The notes under the pieces were generated by a model. That model saw only the letters and a program-made list of their open reading frames with translations. It was not told where the DNA came from and ran no database searches. From a bacterium (lineage in GTDB: Bacteria; Armatimonadota; Zipacnadia; Zipacnadales; Zipacnadaceae), in contig JAUVXR010000009.1 of assembly GCA_030603495.1 (NCBI GenBank), positions 1-64,000 of the forward strand: 64,000 bases of DNA. The letters are read 5' to 3'. A program made the translations under genes and the position numbers. Shown piece by piece: positions 16,927-25,169 of this stretch; the stretch's first letter is position 1; each line of letters opens with the position of its first letter.

Positions 16927-17048
16927 CCCAGGACCAAGCCACCCAGGAGATGCCTGCCCATGGCACTGTATCCATATCACTCGGGAAATCCGCAATGCAA
17001 GAGAGTATTAGCAAGGCCACTGTGCCAGCTGAGCTTCGCGGCAGTTAC

Positions 17049-17077
17049 TTGCTTGAGATGCGTTTTCGTGCTAAGAT
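17049..17077 (+). promoter_or_regulatory. weak promoter candidate for the SPOR gene
   Basis: TTGCTT (17049-17054), 17 bases, TAAGAT (17072-17077). Spacing is ideal but both hexamers are partial matches. It lies 66 bases upstream of the start at 17144. Confidence 0.3.
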
Positions 17078-17143
17078 TTGCCTGAGTCTTTCTCGCGTGA
17101 CGCAGAACTGTTGAGTAGGCCAACCAGGCGGGGGGAGCAGATT

Positions 17144-17776
17144 ATGCCAGCCCGAAAGAGCACAGAACAGCAAAGGCGTGAGACTATTGGCTTCTGGCTG
17201 ATAGTGCTGCTCATCTGTGTAATTGCCGGGATTGTCAGCTACCAGGCGGGCCGCAACTGGGTGGGGCAGCGCTTGGCCGAGGTGGACCTGCAGACTAAGC
17301 AGGAGATTGCTGAGCCTACTGATGAGGCTACTATCCCGACCGTGACCATTTCGGAAGAGGCTGAGCTGCCCCTGCAACCGGTGGTCGAGGTCGAAGAGCG
17401 CGCTCCCTCCGAGGGTGAGAAGCTGGAGATGAAGCTGCGGGAGGCCGAAGAGCGCGCGCAGGAGCACGAGCCCCAAGATGGGGCGGAACTTCATGCGCTG
17501 GAGAGCGACCGGGATGCGGCCAGCCAGGAGTCGGAGGGGAGTGGGGCCGGGGAGTGGGTGGTGGTGGCAGGGTCGTTTGTACAGAGCGAAAATGCGCAGA
17601 ATCAGGCTGCGAAGCTGACTGCCAAAGGCTATAGCCCGCTCGTCACGGATATTACCAAGGATGGCATCACCTACCACCGCGTGAACGCGGGCAGCTTCGC
17701 TAAGCGCGAGCAGGCACAGGAGCTCGTGCAGAAGCTGCGCGACGACGACTTCGACGCTACAATCGCCCATCGATAG
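17144..17776 (+). CDS. inner-membrane SPOR-domain protein
   Basis: 210 residues from ATG 17144, with GGGGGGAG 8 bases upstream; the longer reading from 17078 lacks such a site. There is a short cytoplasmic N-terminus, one membrane helix (~17-37, FWLIVLLICVIAGIVSYQAG), a long Glu-rich linker (~55-135, probably helical), then a SPOR domain (~140-210: EWVVVAGSFVQSENAQNQAA, VNAGSFAKREQAQELVQKL). SPOR domains bind peptidoglycan stripped of stem peptides at division sites, so a role at the septum or envelope is likely. Next to a tldE homologue. Confidence 0.85.
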   Translation: MPARKSTEQQRRETIGFWLIVLLICVIAGIVSYQAGRNWVGQRLAEVDLQTKQEIAEPTDEATIPTVTISEEAELPLQPVVEVEERAPSEGEKLEMKLREAEERAQEHEPQDGAELHALESDRDAASQESEGSGAGEWVVVAGSFVQSENAQNQAAKLTAKGYSPLVTDITKDGITYHRVNAGSFAKREQAQELVQKLRDDDFDATIAHR

Positions 17777-17831
17777 GCGGTAAGTAGTACTTCCTCAAGT
17801 CGCTTTGGACAGAACCATAGGAGGGTGTTTG

Positions 17832-19169
17832 TTGACTAGCTTGCTTGATATTGCTCAGGCGGCAGTAGACGCGGCGATGGCCGGAGGGGCGGAATGGGCC
17901 GATGCGGTCTGTGCCTCGGCCCGATCGGTGCAGGTCGAGGTCGAGAAGAGCAGCATTAGCGACTGCCGCGTAACGCGGGACTACGGCGTGGGCGTGCGTG
18001 CCTTCGTCAACGGTGGTATAGGACTGGCGAGCAACCAGAGCCTGGAGCTGTCCGAAGTACGGGCCTGCGGCGAGCAGGCGGCCGCACTGGCCCAGGCTAC
18101 TCATGCCGATCCGGATTTCCTCGCGCTGCCCCCGCCGGCTGAGGTGCAGGCAGTAGCCGATCTCTTTGACGACGAAGTCGCCGGCCTGCCTTCCGCCCAG
18201 GTGGTGCAGTGGTGCCAGGCGGGGATTGAGGAGGCTCGGGAGGTCAGCACCGACGTGGCGCTCTCCGGCGGGGCCAGCCTGGGTGTGGGCGAATCCGCCG
18301 TGGCCAGCTCCACCGGCATCGCTCTAGGCATCCCTAGTACCTCAACGCAGATTGTCTTTATGGCGGTAGTGCACGAGGGCGAGGAAGTCGGCACTTACTT
18401 CGAGTACGACGTCGCCCGCCGTCTGGCTGATTTCGTGCCGGTGGGGGTAGGTCGCCAGGCCACCGAGCAGGCCCGCAGGTTCCTGGGTGCTCGGCACGTC
18501 AAGACCGCCTGCTGGCCAGTGGTTATGGGACCGTTGAGCGCTGGGGGGTTTCTGACAAGCCCTGTTGCTGCTGCCAATGCCGAAAGCGTCCAGCGCAACC
18601 GGACCTTTATGGTGGGCAAAGCCGGGGAACAAATCGCTAGCGCGCTGGTTAGCGTGACTGAAGACCCCTTCGTTCCCGCCGGAATTAGCTCACGGGCCTG
18701 GGACGGCGAGGGGGTAGCTAAGCAGAGGCGCATGCTGCTGGACAAGGGTATTCTCACCACCTATCTGCACAACTCCTACACGGCCAACAAGGCGGGAGTC
18801 GAGAATACCGCGCACGCTGCGCGCGGCGGCTATACGCCGGACGTTGGCATCGGGCCGAGCAACTTGCTCATCCAGCCCGGCGAGCGTAGCGAAGCCGAGT
18901 TGATTGGTGAAATTGAGGAGGGCTTGTACATCAACTCCGCGCAGGTCGAGCCCGATTCGGCCAGCGGCGATGTCTCGGCCACAGTTGACTTCGGTTTCAA
19001 GATCGAAAAGGGCGAGCTGGCCTATCCAGTCAAGAACACGATGATCGGTGGCGACATCTTCGAGCTGCTCGGGCAAGTTGATGCAGTCTCCAGCGACTAT
19101 CGCGAGGAACCCGGCAGCATCATCCCCAGCGTGCGGCTGTCCTCGGCCCAGATCATCGGAGGCGAGTAA
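17832..19169 (+). CDS. TldE/PmbA-type peptidase subunit
   Basis: About 445 residues from TTG 17832, 6 bases after AGGAGGG (17819-17825); TTG 17829 and 17805 are also in frame. The sequence follows the TldD/PmbA family: VEVEKSSISDC near the N-terminus, MGPLSAGGFLTSPVAAANAE in the middle and YLHNSYTANKAGVENTAHAA near 310-330. The HExxxH zinc motif of TldD is absent, as expected for the TldE (PmbA) subunit, which pairs with TldD to degrade peptides such as microcins. No TldD gene is in the window. Confidence 0.88.
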   Translation: MTSLLDIAQAAVDAAMAGGAEWADAVCASARSVQVEVEKSSISDCRVTRDYGVGVRAFVNGGIGLASNQSLELSEVRACGEQAAALAQATHADPDFLALPPPAEVQAVADLFDDEVAGLPSAQVVQWCQAGIEEAREVSTDVALSGGASLGVGESAVASSTGIALGIPSTSTQIVFMAVVHEGEEVGTYFEYDVARRLADFVPVGVGRQATEQARRFLGARHVKTACWPVVMGPLSAGGFLTSPVAAANAESVQRNRTFMVGKAGEQIASALVSVTEDPFVPAGISSRAWDGEGVAKQRRMLLDKGILTTYLHNSYTANKAGVENTAHAARGGYTPDVGIGPSNLLIQPGERSEAELIGEIEEGLYINSAQVEPDSASGDVSATVDFGFKIEKGELAYPVKNTMIGGDIFELLGQVDAVSSDYREEPGSIIPSVRLSSAQIIGGE

Positions 19170-19212
19170 GGGCTTACGGACAACTCGCTTCTTGAATAGA
19201 GACTGCTGCAAA

Positions 19213-19304
19213 AGTCGTGGGAGGGGCACCCTTGCCCCGACTATGTGTCGTGAACTCGTCGAGGACTCTGGTCAATATGGTAGGAGCGACATTCCTGTCG
19301 CGAC
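19213..19304. repeat. two related extragenic palindromes
   Basis: Two hairpins lie between the convergent tldE and ybeY genes. The first is GGGGC-ACCCTT-GCCCC (19223-19238), within flanking AGTCG/CGACT. The second is GCGACA-TTCC-TGTCGC (19286-19301). Both share the layout GGAG-GxCA-YYCYTG-CGAC, like REP-type extragenic palindromes common in some phyla. They may also help terminate both genes. I noticed no further copy in the window. Confidence 0.45.
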
Positions 19305-19317
19305 ACAAATGTTGCTC

Positions 19318-19758
19318 TTACGGAGGGCAGATCTCGGTCATTAGCTGCTGCTGGATGCGCTCCATCTTGGCACGCTTCGTCTCCGGCTCGTCTTCGTAGC
19401 CCAGAACGTGCAGTAGTCCGTGCACCGCCAGCAGGCAAAGCTCCCGCTCTAGGCTGTGTCCGTACTCCTGCGCCTGGCGTGCGGCAGCCTCGACCGAAAT
19501 TATGATCTCGCCGCCCTGCCCCTCTTCGTCTTCTTCCGCCTGGAAGGCAATCACGTCGGTCGGACCTGAGCGGTCCAGGAGCCGTTGATTGAGGGCGGCC
19601 ATCCGCTCGTCATCCACCAGCACAATACTCAGGTTGTCAAGCGCCGCTGCCATTCTCTCGGCGGCGGCTTGCACCACCTGCTCTAGCTGGCTGAGGTCAG
19701 CGGAGATATCCTGGAGACTGCGGATTTCTACTATCATTGGCTCGGCGGTTGGGCCCAT
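19318..19758 (-). CDS. ybeY: YbeY endoribonuclease (rRNA maturation factor)
   Basis: 146 residues from ATG 19758 (ATG 19737 also possible), 2 bases after pgpH. YbeY is a zinc RNase for 16S rRNA 3'-end processing and quality control. Recognisable parts: LNQRLLDRSGPTDVIAF (~57-72), GEIIISVEAAARQAQEYG and the active site AVHGLLHVLGYEDE (111-124). The usual HGxLHxxGYxH has His113 and His117, but the third zinc ligand (position 123) is Asp. Asp can bind zinc, so activity may persist. Genome position next to pgpH and phoH is typical. Confidence 0.9.
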   Translation of the reverse strand: MGPTAEPMIVEIRSLQDISADLSQLEQVVQAAAERMAAALDNLSIVLVDDERMAALNQRLLDRSGPTDVIAFQAEEDEEGQGGEIIISVEAAARQAQEYGHSLERELCLLAVHGLLHVLGYEDEPETKRAKMERIQQQLMTEICPP

Positions 19759-19760
19759 TT

Positions 19761-21923
19761 TCAGTCGCGGACTTCTTCTGGCTGCCCGTACGCCTTGGCC
19801 ACCTCTTCGGCATCGCGCTCAATTTGATCAGGGTACTTGATCCGTTGGTGGAACATCGTGTTGATGCCGTCAATGAGACTACGCCTGAGCCGCTTGACAT
19901 CGGCGAAGGTCAGTGGGCACTCGTCTAACTGCCCCTCGGCGACTTTTTCGTCCACGAGCTTGTTTACCAGCCTCTCGACGTTGGATGGAGTCGGTTCGTC
20001 GAGGGTGCGCGCGGCGGCCTCGACAATGTCAGCGAGCATAACCAGCGCATTCTCTTTCGTCTGGGGCTTGGGCCCGGGATAGCGGAAGCTCTCCTCAGAG
20101 ACTTCTTCGTCTTCCCCCGCTTGCTCGCGGGCCTTCTGGTAAAAGTACTGGATCAGATAAGTGCCATGGCTTTGCGGGATGGCGCTGGCGATGGCCGGGG
20201 GTAAGCCGATCTCTTGGGCTATTTCCAGGCCGTCTTTGACGTGGGCGCTGATGACCATTGCGCTGAGGTGCGGCGTGAGTTTCTCGTGGGGGTTCTCCCC
20301 ACCGAATTGGTTCTCCACGAAGAAGTACGGTCGCCTTATCTTGCCGATGTCGTGGTAGAGGGCTGCAGTGTGGGCTAGTAGCCCGTTGGCGCCGATCGCC
20401 TCGGCAGCTTGCTCGGCTAGGCTGGCCACCATCGTGGCCGACTGGTACGTCGCTGGCGCCTCCCGGCGAAGCTGGCGCAGAATCGGTTCGTTGGGATTCG
20501 ACAGCTCCATCAGACGTAGGTCAGTGAGCAGGCCCAGCGGGCGTTCCAGGACAATAATCGCGCCGATAGCGAGCAGCGTGGCGGCCACCCCGCCCAGCGC
20601 CGTGGCGCCAACTACATTCCATTGGACAACTGAACTGAAGGCCTCGGTAGTAGCAAGCAGGATCACGGGGTTGGCTAATGCGACCATCACGGCAGCCTGT
20701 GCGACGGTCCGGCTCCAACTGCCCCGGATGGCGCTGACATTGGCGGCGAACAACCCACATATAATCGTGGCCACCACCAACCGCACATCACTGGACGGGG
20801 TAACGACGCCCACTAGCAAGCCTAGTATCGCGGCAGTCCCGGAGGCGAGCAACGGCCGCGTGGCTAAAGCCAGCAGCATGCATGCGGCCGTAGCGGCAGT
20901 GAGCACGATGGCTTCGAAGTGGGCGGATTGGTGGCTGATGCGGAAGATTAGCGCGGCGGTGATGATCACCACACTGAGCAGGGCTAACCGACCTACATCG
21001 TCATAGACTCCAGGAGCTAGCCGAGCAGCAAAGGCCCACAGCAGGATGACTATCAGGGTCAGCAGAGCTAGCATGGCCAGTCCCTGGGTGTAGTCAATGA
21101 GCGGGTTGATCAGGCCCACGGCCCGCAGCATATCGAGGTGCAGTGTGGTTACAGTGTCGCCCTCGGCGATAATTACCTCGCGAGCCTGCACAGTCCGCTC
21201 GATGGGCTGGACCGCCTCGCGCGCAAGTCTCCGCTTTCCTTCGGTCGCCTCGTGATCGAAGGACTGATTGGGCTTGAGACTGAGCCGAGCGATTTCAGCG
21301 GCCGCTGCGGCAGCCGCGGCCGTCAGGTTCAATCTCTTTGCTCGTTCGGCAATTCGCTCTTGGGCTTGGGCTATGTCGTTGGTGTTCTCGCGGAGGGGTT
21401 TGCCCATTTCGGTTGCAGCCAGGTCCTGCGCTGCAGCCTCGACCTGCTCCAACGTGGTTAGCGGCTTTTCCACCGCTGTCCGCAGCGTTGCATTGCTGAG
21501 GCCAATGGCCAGGCGCTCCTGGAGCTGTGTCATCTTATCAATAGTCGGCAAGTCCGGCGCGGAATTCTGCCGAATATCACGGGCCTGCGCGAAGATGTCG
21601 CTGATCACCCGCAGTACCTTGTCTTTAGCGTCAGCAATAGGGCGGTATTCGTAGGGGACTCTATCTGCGGCCTCCTCGCGGAGCCTCTCCGTCTGCTCGG
21701 TGGCAATGTAGACTGCGCTGCGGGGAGCAGTAATGGTCCGCTCGGCGGTATCTCCCACCGACCAGTCGACCTTGGTGGGAAGCACCTGAGCCCACAGACT
21801 AAAGAACAGCAGCCCGATTGTGAGTACCGCCAGCAGGATGCGCCGCTGCTGGAGCTCGCTCAATCCGGCCAGCCGCGAGAGCAGGAAGGAGCGGTTGGTA
21901 TGCCGGTTCTTTATTGGGGGCAT
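19761..21923 (-). CDS. PgpH-like 7TM HD-family cyclic-di-AMP phosphodiesterase
   Basis: 720 residues from ATG 21923, preceded by GGGAG; a longer reading to 22019 would overlap phoH and lacks a better site. One N-terminal helix (~35-55) is followed by a large extracytoplasmic domain (~60-300) containing an Ala-run coiled stretch. Seven membrane helices (~305-510) and an HD domain follow (~530-700; HTAALYHDIGKIRRPYFFVE, with HD ligands, and later AIPQSHGTYLIQYFY). Homologues (PgpH/YqfF) hydrolyse c-di-AMP to pApA. The order ybeY-pgpH-phoH is conserved in many Gram-positive and deep-branching lineages. Confidence 0.9.
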   Translation of the reverse strand: MPPIKNRHTNRSFLLSRLAGLSELQQRRILLAVLTIGLLFFSLWAQVLPTKVDWSVGDTAERTITAPRSAVYIATEQTERLREEAADRVPYEYRPIADAKDKVLRVISDIFAQARDIRQNSAPDLPTIDKMTQLQERLAIGLSNATLRTAVEKPLTTLEQVEAAAQDLAATEMGKPLRENTNDIAQAQERIAERAKRLNLTAAAAAAAAEIARLSLKPNQSFDHEATEGKRRLAREAVQPIERTVQAREVIIAEGDTVTTLHLDMLRAVGLINPLIDYTQGLAMLALLTLIVILLWAFAARLAPGVYDDVGRLALLSVVIITAALIFRISHQSAHFEAIVLTAATAACMLLALATRPLLASGTAAILGLLVGVVTPSSDVRLVVATIICGLFAANVSAIRGSWSRTVAQAAVMVALANPVILLATTEAFSSVVQWNVVGATALGGVAATLLAIGAIIVLERPLGLLTDLRLMELSNPNEPILRQLRREAPATYQSATMVASLAEQAAEAIGANGLLAHTAALYHDIGKIRRPYFFVENQFGGENPHEKLTPHLSAMVISAHVKDGLEIAQEIGLPPAIASAIPQSHGTYLIQYFYQKAREQAGEDEEVSEESFRYPGPKPQTKENALVMLADIVEAAARTLDEPTPSNVERLVNKLVDEKVAEGQLDECPLTFADVKRLRRSLIDGINTMFHQRIKYPDQIERDAEEVAKAYGQPEEVRD

Positions 21924-21957
21924 CTGTGGCGCACTCCCTTGTCGGTGACCCGGCGGC

Positions 21958-23052
21958 TTAGCTACCGCCCTCAGCCGCCGCTGTGGAGTTCGTCTGGGCC
22001 TGTTCGTAGGCCTCGACAATGCGCTGGACCAGGTCGTGCCGCACTATGTCGTGGCCGGTGAGCCGGGAGATGGCGATGCCTGGGACTGCGCCCAGGACCT
22101 CAGTGGCGTGCACCAGCCCTGACGTGGCGGACGGGGGCAGATCAATCTGAGTAACGTCGCCGGTGACGATCATTTTAGACCCCAGGCCCACGCGCGTCAG
22201 TGCCATCTTCATCTGGCCGGTCGAGGTATTCTGGGCCTCGTCGAGCACGATGAAGGCATCATTGATGGTCCGCCCGCGCATGTATGCCAGTGGCACGACC
22301 TCGATCGTGCCACGGCGCAGGTGACGTTGGAGGCGGTCGGCACCCATAACATCAATGAGAGCGTCATAGAGAGGGCGCAGGTACGGGTCCACTTTGTCCA
22401 TCACATCGCCGGGCAGGAAGCCCAGCTCTTCTCCCGCCTCGACGATCGGACGAGTCAGAACGATGCGGTTTACCTGGCCCTCTTTCATGGCGTTGACTGC
22501 CATGGCCATGGCCAGGTAAGTCTTGCCAGTCCCCGCAGGGCCAGTGCAGAAGACCACATCGTTGTCGGCCACCACCTGAACGTACTCAACCTGGCCGGCG
22601 GTCTTGGGCCGGATGGGCTTGCCGCGTGGGCTCACCAGTAGCGCTTCGGCCAGCAGGGCGTCAGCGTCATCGGCAGCCTCGCGCTGTACCGCCTGCAGCG
22701 CATACTTGAGGTCCTGGTCGCTAAGGCTGTGTCGCTGGCGGATGATCGCCAGCAGTCGCTTGAGCAACTGCACGGTGTCCTCCGCTGCCGCCTCCTCACC
22801 GAACACCTGAAGCTGATCGTCGCGGGGAACAATCTGGACGCCGAATTGCTCCTCTATCACCTTCAGGTTCCGGTCGTGGGGTCCGACCAGGACTTCCAGT
22901 TCGCGATCGCGGTACGTTAGCGACCGCGCGGGTAACCTATTCTCTGTTCTCGTGCTCTCGGAATTCGTAACAGATTCCTCCTCATATAAGATCGGTAGTC
23001 GCCGCCACGCCCTCTGCACTAGGGGGTACTCGCGCCTACCTGACGTCCCCAC
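21958..23052 (-). CDS. PhoH-like ATPase
   Basis: Up to 364 residues from GTG 23052. The first ~30 residues overlap the upstream gene by 34 bases and may not be translated, so the exact start is unresolved. An N-terminal KH-like region (VLVGPHDRNLKVIEEQFGV) precedes a RecA-like ATPase with Walker A TGPAGTGKTYLAMAMAV and Walker B FIVLDEAQNTSTGQMKMAL. PhoH-like proteins act on RNA together with YbeY; the mechanism is not settled. It belongs to the minus-strand operon. Confidence 0.9.
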   Translation of the reverse strand: MGTSGRREYPLVQRAWRRLPILYEEESVTNSESTRTENRLPARSLTYRDRELEVLVGPHDRNLKVIEEQFGVQIVPRDDQLQVFGEEAAAEDTVQLLKRLLAIIRQRHSLSDQDLKYALQAVQREAADDADALLAEALLVSPRGKPIRPKTAGQVEYVQVVADNDVVFCTGPAGTGKTYLAMAMAVNAMKEGQVNRIVLTRPIVEAGEELGFLPGDVMDKVDPYLRPLYDALIDVMGADRLQRHLRRGTIEVVPLAYMRGRTINDAFIVLDEAQNTSTGQMKMALTRVGLGSKMIVTGDVTQIDLPPSATSGLVHATEVLGAVPGIAISRLTGHDIVRHDLVQRIVEAYEQAQTNSTAAAEGGS

Positions 23053-23486
23053 TTGGCTTGCATCTTCTCATAGATCATTGCTCCAACCAGTCCGCCCGCT
23101 ATTGCACCAAGTAGCCCGGCAACCGCAAGGGTGATTCGCATCACCCAGAACCATGAAAGTGCGGGGAAGGGCAAGTCGACAAACCAGACCTCCAGGCCTT
23201 GCAGAAAGCATACTGTCCACGCCACTGTACCACCAATGACTCCAGCCTTACGCCCCCAAGTTGGGGTCGCGACGAGTCCTGCTACGATGCCAGCCGGAAT
23301 ACAAGCGATGAAAAAGAGCGATATGTCATAGAGATATATTTCGACTATCAATGCCACTTTGCTGGTGCCAAGGGGCCCGATTCGGACAGCCAACAAGGCG
23401 TACACTGCGATGATGACAAGAATCGCAACATATGCCACCACTGCCGCAATGAGCACGGCACCAAGATTCCGCATGTGGTGTCCCAT
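23019..23486 (-). CDS. small four-helix membrane protein of unknown function
   Basis: 155 residues from ATG 23486 (ATG 23474 also possible). Four hydrophobic segments are visible: AVLIAAVVAYVAILVIIAVY, FFIACIPAGIVAGLVA, VIGGTVAWTVCFLQ, and ITLAVAGLLGAIAGGLVGAM near the end. The C-terminus is short and basic. Codon use resembles its neighbours. It sits inside the HIT-phoH run and overlaps the longest phoH reading. No family recognised. Confidence 0.6.
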   Translation of the reverse strand: MGHHMRNLGAVLIAAVVAYVAILVIIAVYALLAVRIGPLGTSKVALIVEIYLYDISLFFIACIPAGIVAGLVATPTWGRKAGVIGGTVAWTVCFLQGLEVWFVDLPFPALSWFWVMRITLAVAGLLGAIAGGLVGAMIYEKMQAKWGRQVGASTP

Positions 23487-23507
23487 TTTTTCTTTGGCCT
23501 ACCGCGA

Positions 23508-23849
23508 TTAACCTGGCGGCCAATGCATGCGCCGCCCGGCCAGCAGGTGGAAGTGCAGATGGTCCACGCTCTGCCCGCCGTCGGGGCCCACATTAGTCAC
23601 AAGGCGGTAACCACCCTCGGCGAAGCCCTCCGCCCGGGCGATCTCCGCAGCGACTAGCGCGCAGTGCCCCAACAGAGCAGCATTGGCTGCTGAGGCCCCA
23701 TCCAGATTAGTGATATGCTCCCGCGGAATGATCAAAATGTGGACAGGCGCTTGGGGATTGAGATCGCGGAATGCTACCACCTGTTCATCCTGGTAGACGA
23801 TTTCGCTATCAATTTTACCGGTGGCGATCTGGCAGAATATGCAGCTCAT
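23508..23849 (-). CDS. HIT-family nucleotide hydrolase (HinT-like)
   Basis: 113 residues from ATG 23849 (MSCIFCQIATGKIDSEIVY), the usual HinT N-terminus; the longer reading to 23864 adds four unneeded residues. The histidine triad is DHLHFHLLAGR with His97, His99 and His101, the middle one of the HxHxHxx set being near the AMP-binding site. The family hydrolyses purine phosphoramidates such as aminoacyl-AMP. Full length for the family. Lies between the MreB-like gene and the membrane-protein gene. Confidence 0.92.
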   Translation of the reverse strand: MSCIFCQIATGKIDSEIVYQDEQVVAFRDLNPQAPVHILIIPREHITNLDGASAANAALLGHCALVAAEIARAEGFAEGGYRLVTNVGPDGGQSVDHLHFHLLAGRRMHWPPG

Positions 23850-23876
23850 TGCCAACACTCCCAACTGCCTTGTTGT

Positions 23877-24914
23877 TCATACCCGTATCGCCCCGAAGCG
23901 TTGGCCGCCCAGGGAGAGGGCCTCAATATCGGACAGTACGGCCTCCAGACCCAGGATGGTGCACGAGATCGGATCGGTAGCGACTGTACAGGGCAGATGC
24001 AGCGCTGACCCCAGCAACTGGTCCAGGCCATGCAAGAGGGCGGTGCCGCCGCTCAAGACGATCCCGCCACCGGCGACCTGCTGTTTCTGCGCGCGGGGCA
24101 GCTCCTCGATTAGCCAGTTCAGCTCGTCAATCAACGGCACCAAGGCCTTGGCTAGGATCTGCGGTATCTGCTCAACCTCGATTTCATACGACTCGACGTA
24201 CTGATCGTCCTCAACCATGACCACGTCATCTATGTGAACGGGGCCATTATGCAGGGCGCTGTGCACCGAGCCAGCTTCGTGCTTGAGGTGCTGGGCGGCT
24301 GGATAGGCGATGCGGATTCCGCGTTCAGACTTGACGGCGCGAATGATCATCTCATCGAGGTCATCGCCCCCGAATCGGAACGAGCGGATGGAGGTGACAA
24401 GTCCGTTGTGGAAGACACCGGCGTCGGTACACCCAGCACCGATATCAACCAGAAGGTGGCTATCCTCAGAGTGGAATGGTAGTCCGGAACCCAGGCCAAC
24501 AGCGAGCAGCCGCTGTACGGTTACTATCTGGCCGGCACCGGCTGCGGTCAGGGCGTCGCGCAGGGCCCGCTCTTCCACTTGGGTACCGCCAGCCGGCATC
24601 GCTGTCACCACCAGCGGCGAGAGTAGAGGACGATGGCCCAGAGCCCGGCGGATGAACTGGCGCAGCATCGCGACGGCGGCGTCGAAGTCGGCCACCACGC
24701 CACTTCGAACTGGCCGAACGACCTCGACTTCGGCCACACCTCGTGCCCAGAACTGGTGGGCCTCCGTGCCCACGGCTACTGGTTTATGTCGGCGGTCCTC
24801 GAAGGCAACGAAGCTAGGCTCGCGTAATACGACGCCTTCGCCTTTTGCCGCGATGTGCACCCAAGCGCTGCCGATGTCAACGGCAAGTTGTTCCGTCCAG
24901 GGAAGTATAGGCAT
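23877..24914 (-). CDS. MreB-like bacterial actin
   Basis: 345 residues from ATG 24914 (MPILPWTEQLAVDIGSAWV); the reading beyond is Cys-rich and non-homologous. The actin-fold motifs are present: phosphate-1 loop LAVDIGSAW, phosphate-2 HLLVDIGAGCTDAGVF (~residues 158-173), GGDDLDEMI, adenosine loop GGIVLSGGTALLHGLDQLL (~288-306). MreB polymerises under the membrane and guides wall growth with RodA. This copy is rather divergent and not next to mreC/mreD, so it may be a paralogue (Mbl type). It has its own good promoter. Confidence 0.85.
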   Translation of the reverse strand: MPILPWTEQLAVDIGSAWVHIAAKGEGVVLREPSFVAFEDRRHKPVAVGTEAHQFWARGVAEVEVVRPVRSGVVADFDAAVAMLRQFIRRALGHRPLLSPLVVTAMPAGGTQVEERALRDALTAAGAGQIVTVQRLLAVGLGSGLPFHSEDSHLLVDIGAGCTDAGVFHNGLVTSIRSFRFGGDDLDEMIIRAVKSERGIRIAYPAAQHLKHEAGSVHSALHNGPVHIDDVVMVEDDQYVESYEIEVEQIPQILAKALVPLIDELNWLIEELPRAQKQQVAGGGIVLSGGTALLHGLDQLLGSALHLPCTVATDPISCTILGLEAVLSDIEALSLGGQRFGAIRV

Positions 24915-24967
24915 ATAGCTAGGCGTAGGACACAGGGACTGACCTGCTATCGGCCAGCTTGGCTGAA

Positions 24968-24996
24968 ATTGTAACACAGGGTCTCGAAAAACGCAA
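24968..24996 (-). promoter_or_regulatory. promoter of the MreB-like operon
   Basis: On the minus strand TTGCGT (24996-24991), 17 bases, then TACAAT (24973-24968). Five of six -10 bases match consensus. Start expected near 24961, leaving a leader of ~46 bases before ATG 24914. Confidence 0.6.
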
Positions 24997-25041
24997 CGAT
25001 TGGTCAAACATACGTTCACCTGCGCACTGGGCGCGACGAGT

Positions 25042-25071
25042 TTGACAATCCACGTTGCTGACTGCTATAAT
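25042..25071 (+). promoter_or_regulatory. consensus promoter for the M24-smc-ftsY operon
   Basis: TTGACA (25042-25047), an 18-base spacer and TATAAT (25066-25071): both hexamers perfect. Transcription should begin near 25078, ~92 bases before ATG 25170. Divergent from the promoter at 24968-24996. Confidence 0.75.
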
Positions 25072-25169
25072 CCCCGCAGCAGAACCAGCAGACTGCTCGC
25101 CTACTTGTACCTGCTCACAGTAACGACGCTTCATTCTGCCCAGTGGCGAACATAGGGAAGTGGTCAACG

